Shown: piece after piece, positions 24,504 to 34,100 of the stretch | Layout: each line of letters begins with the position of its first letter | Numbering within the stretch: the first letter of the stretch is position 1 | Program-made: the position numbers and the translations under genes | NCBI GenBank assembly: GCA_963669155.1 | Contig: OZ022594.1 | Location: 1,966,939-2,030,938, forward strand | Direction: 5' to 3' | Length of the DNA stretch: 64,000 nucleotides | DNA from: Arbacia lixula | Lineage: Eukaryota; Echinodermata; Echinoidea; Arbacioida; Arbaciidae | Notes under the pieces: generated by a model | Told to the model about the DNA's origin: nothing | What the model saw: the letters and a program-made list of their open reading frames with translations, nothing else | The model's database searches: none

Positions 24504-27500
24504 CTGCATGAGGAAGGTCGAGGTAGGGGGGGGGATACCATTTATAAACAAAACATGACTATCATAGATTATCAGTTTGGTAAAGTTTGTTCAAATACAT
24601 CTGAAAATATCACACGTACACACAATGAAATTTTAGGATTTGACCTTCGCGCGTTCTTTACCGAGCCTGCGCATTTGCGGGCTAGATATTTGCCATTAAT
24701 ACCCCCATCTCACTAGATGGAGATGCCGCTTCGATCGCAAAAATCGACAAAGCGTGGTATATCGTAGCTTGATCATGGCTTGATCTGTTCAATATTCTCC
24801 GTCGTACCTTGATCTCTTCTGAAGAAAAGAGAAAGAACATGAGAGAAAGAACAAGAGATATGGTGGTGGTATAGAGGAGGAGGATGAAAATCTTACTGCT
24901 GAGCCAGCTGGAAAGAGAAAAAAAGACGCTCACATGTCTTGATGACGAACAGGAGGAAAGTATGGTGGAATGGTTTATTGAAAATCTGGTCATCTACAAC
25001 AAGAAGATGCGAGATAGAAGGATACATCGATGAAGGAGAGACTATGGATGGCCAAGGCTGCTGAAATTGGCAAGGAGCAGCGTCGCATGTGCCGCGATTG
25101 ATATGCCGATTGCTTGAAATCGTTTCAAGCTAGAGCCCATCATGAACGTAACACAATCGCTCCATGCATTCGTAGCACCACCGTAGCGAGGTCCTAATTA
25201 GCGTATGAGCCTCGTTGTACGGTCGCTTTGATCGCAGAAGCAGCAGCGCATCACATCTGCCTCGAATCGTGGCAAGAACTAAAGTGGCAGCGTCATACTC
25301 TCAGCGTATTACCATCGCCTTCTGCGCAGGTCGATCGCAGTGAAATTGCAGTGCAATCGCCTCGCAGGCTAAAAATACAATTCGAAGAAGATTCTGCTAC
25401 GCTTTGCGGGATTTACACAGATCGCCACGGTCGCCATGATCGCCTTCCTAGTGAGATGGGGGTAAAAGATACGGAGCAGCGCAAATATCGCGTAATCTGC
25501 TGTGCGGACAATAGGTGACAAGCTATCAATAAACTTTAAATTCGTTATAGCACGCAATTTAGCCCCAAACATAGACTTTACGAACGACTGGTGATCTCTT
25601 CTTGTGCTAAGTGCGATACCACACTTTGTCCATTGAGAATCTGATTTAGCACAAGAAGGGATTACCAGTCGTTCGTAAAGTCGTTCGTAGCTTACGAACA
25701 GCTTGGTGAAACACCCCCTGGTCCTTTGAACTTAGGCAAACAAAATGTCAAAGGGTCCGTTTCAATTTTGTTTGATTGTTACAAAATATCATGTTCATAT
25801 TTGGTTAATTAATTCATACGTAATGACTTTTATTTTCGCAAGGGTTTTACATTTGCGAATTTAGCCAATCGCTTTAGGGTCGCGAATGTAACAACACGCG
25901 AATATATTGTCGCATAATCTTGGTCGCTAGGCGCATGCGCCTCGTAGTACCAACGCTATCCACCCCATGTTGGGGCACAGGCACCGTATACTATGGGCGG
26001 TCGCAAGCTTGCTAGCTTGCATAGCAGTTTGATTTCAGTGGTTACTTTGTTATTTTTCAATAGTGTAGGATATCTTTTATAAAATGCTTGTATTACGATC
26101 TATCCTAGTTTGGCAACAATTATGGATACACAATTGTGAAATATTTGAATCACCTCTGCAATCTAGATCCTTGTTTTCATTACTGCTCTGGGGATTGCCT
26201 TGGGTGATGAACACCACCTTGTACTGGTTGTGACGGATAGCGTAAGACTTCAACGCTTTGCTGCATGACTCCGGGTAGTAGTAGAAGACTTCTCTTAGAC
26301 TCTGTGATTAGGATAAGAGCAACATACACGAGGCAAGAAACACTGATCAACATACAAAGGAATTATCTTGGATATTATATTGGTATAGAAACGAAGTATG
26401 CATCCATAGGGTACAGGTTCGTAAAAAAAACTTCTCTCAGACTTTGTAATTTTACATATACATGTACCTTAAGCAACACACACCAAGCAAAAAGCACTGG
26501 TCAACATTAGACAGAATCATTTTAGATCATGTTCCATCATGGACATATCATGGATGGACTGTACTCGCACAACTTCCTTTGATCTTACAAGTCCGCTGCC
26601 ACATAACATTCAAGACATCTAGGTGTTTCAAACGATACGCAGCATTTCTAAGTAGGCAATGCCTTCCTCTGAATTACAAAAGAAAATCTGGTTTGAGAAA
26701 TATGTTGACCGTTCAGCCTTTGCAGGTAGTCCATTGTCCGTCTTAATACACAAAGTGTGAAGTAGTTTGGGGGTGCGCGAAAGAAAATTAATTTTGTTGA
26801 AATTGTAGAAATCGGTAAATGGGCTACCATGTCTATGAGTGTATTGAACTACATGCATTTGTAGTAACTACCTAAGCTAGTAAAGTGCCATGAATATGGC
26901 CCCTGCCCCCCCCCCCCCCTTCTCATCCCCTCTGTCAACGCCGACTTACTGGTTGCCCGTTGAAGAGGAAAGGTGACATGTCGTACCCATCCAGGGTCAC
27001 ATTCGGCAGAGGGGCTCCCGTTACCGCGGCGATGGTGGGAAGCACATCTAGGGTACTCGACAGGGCTAGACTCCGTCCAGGGCCGATCTGACCTGGCCAA
27101 TGAACGATAGCCGGCACCCGCATGCCCCCTTCATACGTCGTGCCTTTGCCACACTTCAATAGTCCTGCATTGCCACCAAAGTTTTTCCATGTCAGGGAGG
27201 GCCTGGGGGGGGGGGGCATTTCAGACACAGATAGTAACATGAATGTATTTTACAAAACATATCAGCAAAAGAATCTTATCACATCATCAGACCATCACAA
27301 ACATGTTCTACATGCTCAAAAAAGTTTAGTCTATAGAAAGTGAATGGACAGTGTCAAGTGGGGAGATCTCTTTTCCTAGATGGGCAAAATCAGACGGGGA
27401 TGTGAAAGCAGTTTTTAATATGCAAGTAACAACTAATTAACTAATTTATTTATTTATTTTTTTCATCTTCTTTTCTCAGGGTAGCCTTGTCAGTGATCAA

Positions 27501-30500
27501 AGCACTGATCTCCCTGGGGGCACTGGAAACACCAATCAACAAACATAACAATTAAACAATCAAAACAATTTGATGATTGACTAAAAAACTACATTACACA
27601 AAACTCACATTATAATAATAATAATATTTGATTCTTAAAGAAGCATAATATCATTCAAGTAGTCTCTATGCATGTGAAAGTAAAAATTGATTATGTGAGA
27701 GTTGAGTTGATCGAAGTCTTTCATTGATCTAATGCCTTGGGGAGGTTATTTCATAATTTGGGTGCCGTATTTGCAAAAGCTGTATCACCGAATATCTTAG
27801 ATATTACACGAATTTCAGAGAGAAGATTTGTTTATTGAGAACGATGATTACGACTAGGCTGATATCGTGTGATGAGTTCAGTAAGATAGACAGGAGCATT
27901 TCGACACAGGCATTTGAATACAAGAGTAAGAATTTTAAACTAAACGCGAGCCCTTTTCGGAAGCCAGTGGAGACAACGTAGGATTGGAGTTATGCGTTCA
28001 AATTTCCTATTTGGCGTCACAAGCCTTGCCGCTGAATTCTGTACACGTTGGAGTCTATTTAGTTGAGTCTCGGAGATTCCCAGAAACAGACCACTATTGA
28101 AATCAAAGTAATTAAATATAAATGCGTGAACGAGCCTCTCTGTGGTCGCTTTATCCAAAAAAAATGCCTAATCTTCCCAATCCTATGTAGTCCAATGGCA
28201 GCCGATTTACAAATATTATCAATGTGAGTGTTCATACTCAGATCATCCTGAACAATAACTCCAAGGTCACGTACTATTGAAACGGACAAAACGGGAATTT
28301 CAGAGACCGTTGACTGCAATGGTTGTAATTTATCACGTGGTTTTACATGCACAACTTCAGTTTTTCATAGAGTTAACTTTAGACTGTTTTGCAGTGACCA
28401 CTCCTGTATTTCACACAAGATTCAATTTGAGTTATTACTGTGACACGACGAGTAAATTTTGGTGTTGAAACATGAATTTGGTTATCATCAGCATATATCG
28501 TTTTGCTGATACCACACTTATTACATTTTTATTACATTTTCCAATGGAGCCGTGTACATAGAGAAACATAATGGCCCCATAACTGAACTCCGAGGAACCC
28601 CCTCACTTAAAACACATGGAGCAGATAAAGTGCCCTTGAGAGACACACTTTGAGTGCGGTTGCTGAAATATGAATGAAACCAGTTCAATGCAGTACATGT
28701 TCTTGTTATTCCAATATTTTAACGAACATCGATTAAGCGTAATGTCATGGTCAATAGTGTCAAATGCAGAGGAGTAACCCAGCATTAGCATTCAAGTACT
28801 GGATACAGGAGATGACAGAGAGAAACCGGATGCCCAGTGGTGCTATACTTTACCAACATTGTAAATTGTAATGGAATATTCCAAAGATTATTACACAAAA
28901 TATGACTAAATGTCATAAAACCTGCCACTAAAAATACTTGACATCATTTGACTTTATCATGTGTAAATTTAAGCTTCATTTCAGTTGCAAGTTTTTTTTA
29001 TCTTTTTTTCAAAAGTGTCTAGTACAACAAAAATAATTAGAGCAATTCAACTGCCACGCAGTCGATAAATATGCCTCCGCCTCTTTGCAAGCTTCATTAT
29101 GAAAATATCATATTTTGTTTTTCCATTTTTAGCCAAGTTTGGCAATGTTCATTGACCTTAGACCTCCTACTTCTTTGACTTCCAATCTAATCAGTCTGTC
29201 TAAATCCATCCTTGTATCACGCTTATTAAAACATTAGCCAATTTTGTGTGAAGTTTATTGACATTTGACCTTTGTAAGGAATTTTACCTAGACTTTCGCA
29301 AGTCTACCTCCATGAAGTGATACATCTCTGTACCATGTTTGGTTTGCATTGAATCATTAACTTTCGATTCAATGTGAAAAATATCATTTTGGGGACAAGT
29401 TCAGCCAATTTTGGCAAAGTTCATTGACCTTTAGCCTTTGACCTTGAGAAATTTCACCAAAACTTTTGTCAGTCTACCCCTAACTAGTGATCCATCTTTG
29501 CACCATGTTTGGTTGGTATTGCACTATTGGATATGGATTCATTTTGAAAAATCACTTTGGGGGCAATTTTCAGCTAATTTTTTGGCAAAGTTCATTGACC
29601 TTTGACCTTTACCCTTTCAGGAATTTTATCCAAATATTCACCGGTCTATCTCCATGAAGTAATTTATCTCTGTACCATGTTTATTTGAGTTGCACCATTG
29701 GATTTGAATTTGGGTTTATTTTGAAAAATATCAATCTGGGGGCAATTTTAAGCCAATTTTTGCAAAGTTAATTAGCCTGTGACTTTTGACCTTCCAGGAA
29801 TTTCACCAAAAATGTCACCAATCTACCCCCAAGTAGTGATCCATCTTTTGATTACGTTTGGTTGGAATTGCATGCACCATTGGATTTTTATTTATTGTGA
29901 AGAATACAAAGATTGGGGCAGTTTTTAGCCAATTTTGGCAAAGTTCATTCACCTTTGACCTCTGACCTTTCAGGAATTTCACCAAAAATGTCAGCAGCCT
30001 ACCCCAAAGTGACCCATCCTCGCATCATGTTTAATTACAAGTGCATCCTTGGATTTGGATTTATTGTGACAAATGTCAATTTGGGGCAATATTTCACAAA
30101 GTTCATTGACCTTTGGCCTCAATCAGAATTGACCCCTATTGTTCATGCAATACACACATGTACCAAGTTTGAAGCATATGTGGTAAGCGGTTCTAAAGAT
30201 ATTGCCTAAACGGATTCGGGACGAACGGACAGACGGCATAAAAACAGAAACTTACCCGTTGTCTGCAGTAAAGATGAAAAACGTTTCTTCCAATACGCCG
30301 CTTTCTTGAAGTTGGTCGTAGATCTGACCCACCTCCCAGTCCAAGGCCGCCAGGGAATCACCAAAGCGCCCTCTAGGGCACGTACCCGATGTCTCCTTGC
30401 CTGCATACTGGGGGTGGTGGGTGTGCTGGGAGGCGTAATACAGGAGGAACGGCGTGCCCCTCTGGGCCTTGGTCTGAATCATTTGCCTCGCTTGGGCCGT

Positions 30501-33500
30501 GTACCTCTCATCCAGGGTGAGCAGATCAACGGGCTGCTGGATGATCCTGGTGCCGTTGAACAGAGCGCAGGCCGTGTACTGGGTTTTGCACCCGGGGGGG
30601 GCACTCAAATTATATTTTGATGGGGGTGTGCCTCACGAAACCCTGAAATGGGGGTCTAAGGAACTGACTACAAGGGTAAATTCCGCATAAAATGTGGGGT
30701 CTTAGGAACTAAAAATACACCGCCCGGCATTGTGAAAAACAGGGTCTACAGAACGATCCTCGCTGCACATGCGACGCGCGTTGTGTTTACGTCAGGGTTT
30801 TCTTGCAGCTCGCTCGGCCGGCGGGTCGGGCGGCCGGGTTGATGTTGAAGCGTAGCAAGCTGCACGCAAGCCGCGGACCTGGAGAACGGAGGGAGGGGTA
30901 GACCGAAAAATCAGTCTCTACAGGACGTTGGATCCGCTGAGATTGCATCTGGCTCCTCTGAACGCCCTATTTAGAGACTGAACATTGCACCTGTACACTG
31001 TATGGCGATCTATGCGAGTCGCCATTTTGAATATAAAAACGCTAATGAAATGCATATATGAATAAGTAATTTCACGCATGCGCACATTTTTTTCCCGCTC
31101 GTTTGCCGTGTGCTGTTTTTTTTCGTCGAACCGATTGACAATTTAAATATTCATAGCCAACAACCCGTCGAAAAATCTGATTGGTCAAATTTATGTCAGA
31201 CTCGAGCAGATTGAAAATGTCTGCGATAAACGTGTGATCGGCAGAAAGTAAGTCTTTAATTTTCACCTTTCTATACATTTAGTGGAATCTTAGACCTAGA
31301 ATTGATAAATATATAATATAGATCTAATTTTGATATAAGTACATTTGTTGCATCATAGCTTGAAAGATGTTAGATTTTGAAACGAAGTCGCTATGTCTAG
31401 TTCCAAAATCCGTCTTCCCATAGACTTTGCACTAATTCCTCTAACTTTAGCAGAAACTGTATTTGCTTGTACACATAAGAACCTGGCCACTGTGCGTTCG
31501 GTGTGGATGTACCGTCTCTATTCGGGGGGTATGTCCAAAAATGTCATTTTGATTAAAGAATGCCCCCGAATGAGACGGTTATTCCTGTCTAGAGGGAGGG
31601 GCAAAGCGGGGAGGCTAAGGAGCGGAACTTTCGCGGAACTTTCGCCATGCGTAGGATATAGAGGATCTAGAGAACTAATATCGAGGTCTCAAAAAGGGGG
31701 TCTTCAAAGCGGCACGTCCCCGTACCACCAATGTATGTGAGTGCCCCCCCCCGGGGTTTTGCAGGGGGCCTGGTGGCACGAGACGTTAGGATAGAAACAC
31801 ACGGAGCAGGGACACTGGGCTGGGGAGGCAGGCAGACCTAGAGAGAAGGAAGATAAGATGGTCTCTATTCACATGCAGGGCGTACAGTGAATCCTGTATA
31901 TAAAGCCCGCTCAAGGGAAACAAGATATCCAGGTGGTCTTTATGAGCAGGTGGTCCTCATGACAGGTTACTTCCAAAACAGGGTAGCCCTTTTGCAGGTC
32001 AAACAAATACAATTTTGTATAAACCATGGACAACGGAAAAAAAAGTATAAGAACTTCCCTTTCAATAATCGAACTGGAAACTGACTGTAAGCGGAATTAC
32101 AATGTTTGCTAGATTTGGAGGTATTGGGCGGGTCGTCGATTGCCTCCCTGCCCTTGTAAAATAAAAAAAACAGAAATTTTTTGTCCGCAGCACTGTGCAT
32201 GCGTACAATGCGAGCAATGCCTGCATTGACACTATTGATTTCTCGTAACATAACTACGAATTAATGATATTTTAGGTTGGTTCTCCTGCACTAAATCAGA
32301 TGACTTAAATACCATTCAAAAGCTGTGAATCTAATTTTCAGAATATCAATGTATAGACTGATTAATGGTTTCGAGGCAACAGGGTCACAATTTATGCAGA
32401 ATAGAGAAATGATGCTGAACGCCTGTACCTAGGAATTCATCGAATCCGTGGTGAGGGGGAAGATATTTGCCGTCTTCGCCGAGGCCCAGGTGCCATTTGC
32501 CCACCATAGCGGTGTAGTATCCAAGGGGCTTTAGCATCTCAGCGACCGTTGTCTCATTATGGGGAAGTCCCCCGGACTTCAGCACATTGAACACCCCAGG
32601 GTAGATCCCAGACCGCATCTGGAATCGCCCGGTCAATAGGGCAGCCCTATCACAAAGTAGTAAAATAGAGAAATCAAATAGTAGATGTAAAGTCAAACCT
32701 GTCTTACCGGCCACCTGTCTATAGCAGCCAACCTGTTTATAAAGGCCACTAAAATGATTCCCCCGGGGAGAGATTATGTGTTAAAGAACCTGTCTATAGC
32801 AGTCACCTGTCTGTAAATGTCACAATTTGTGTTTCCCTTGGGTGGCCACTATAGACAAGTTTCACTGTACTTGCAATCCAAGACAAACCCACCCTACTTT
32901 GACAAAAGGAAGCACATAACATATCACTGAAATTTTAGTTGCTCATGTTTTTTGGTTGTTCCCACCTTACCCTACATATACATGTAGGCAAAATCTGAAA
33001 AAGGAATATTCATCGCGATGTGACGTATTGATGTAAATGAAAATGAACAACACCTTTTGCTCACTCACAAAAAGTCAAATTTGTTACTTGCTTCCTATTG
33101 TCAAAGCAGGGCAGAAATGTCATTTAAAGTGATAGTTCACCCTGAAGTTATGTCTGTTTTGATAAAAGCAGCACATGAAAGAAACATTTTAGTGAAGGTT
33201 TGACAATCGGTCAAATGAAAGAAAGTTATTAAATTTTAAAGTTTTGATTTTATGACGCCACGTGCGAGGTGCTCTCCCATAATGTTGTGTACAGAATAAT
33301 TCTATGAATTGCTGTCTTTCTGTTTCTGACATCGGAATTGTTTTTGTTCATACAGGTATTTGTGTAAAGACATATTTCAAATGATATCAAATGCACAGGT
33401 AAAAGAATACATATCTTTTTGAGCAAATGCACATTTTCAAAAAATATGTACACAACATATGGGAGAGCACTTTGCACGTGACGTCACAAAATCAAAAATT

Positions 33501-34057
33501 TAAAAGATCATATTGATGGACATTGAAGCGAAATATCATTGCCAGTTTCATGACGTCACACCATGAGCTCGATGGTGTTAACATGCAAAATACATGAAAG
33601 GACGTATTACAGGGTGCCTCATGGCTGCGCTCATTAATATGGGGTAAAATCCTCCTATATTTTTTTTTTGGAATACCAAAAGACGAAATATATTTTATCT
33701 TAGGGGAGGTAATACTTTTTTTTCTCTTTGGATTTTCAGAATACCCCCCAGAATTTTTAAACCAATTGATGGCCTTTCTTACGAAACTCTGCAATAGTTG
33801 ATGAAATACCAAATTGAAATATGGGATCAAGTGTTGTTTAAAACTTTGGTTATTCTATGGCTTGATATGAATAACAAAATTGTAGAGGGGTCATATTTTG
33901 ATACTCACAACATATGATATCTTGATCAAATACACAATGGGAAAACTTACCAAGAAATACAAGAACAATAATGTGTTTAAAATAAACAAAGATTGATGTT
34001 AAAATGTTGGCACGTTCAGACTAGCTATCTAATTTATGGAAAACGTGAATGCTTATG

Positions 34058-34100
<43 letters not shown>

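Noticed and set aside
31393..31740. 115-codon frame inside the sulfatase-exon transposon as a transposase
   Set aside because: No transposase motif is visible. GC-rich interior sequence gives open frames by chance.
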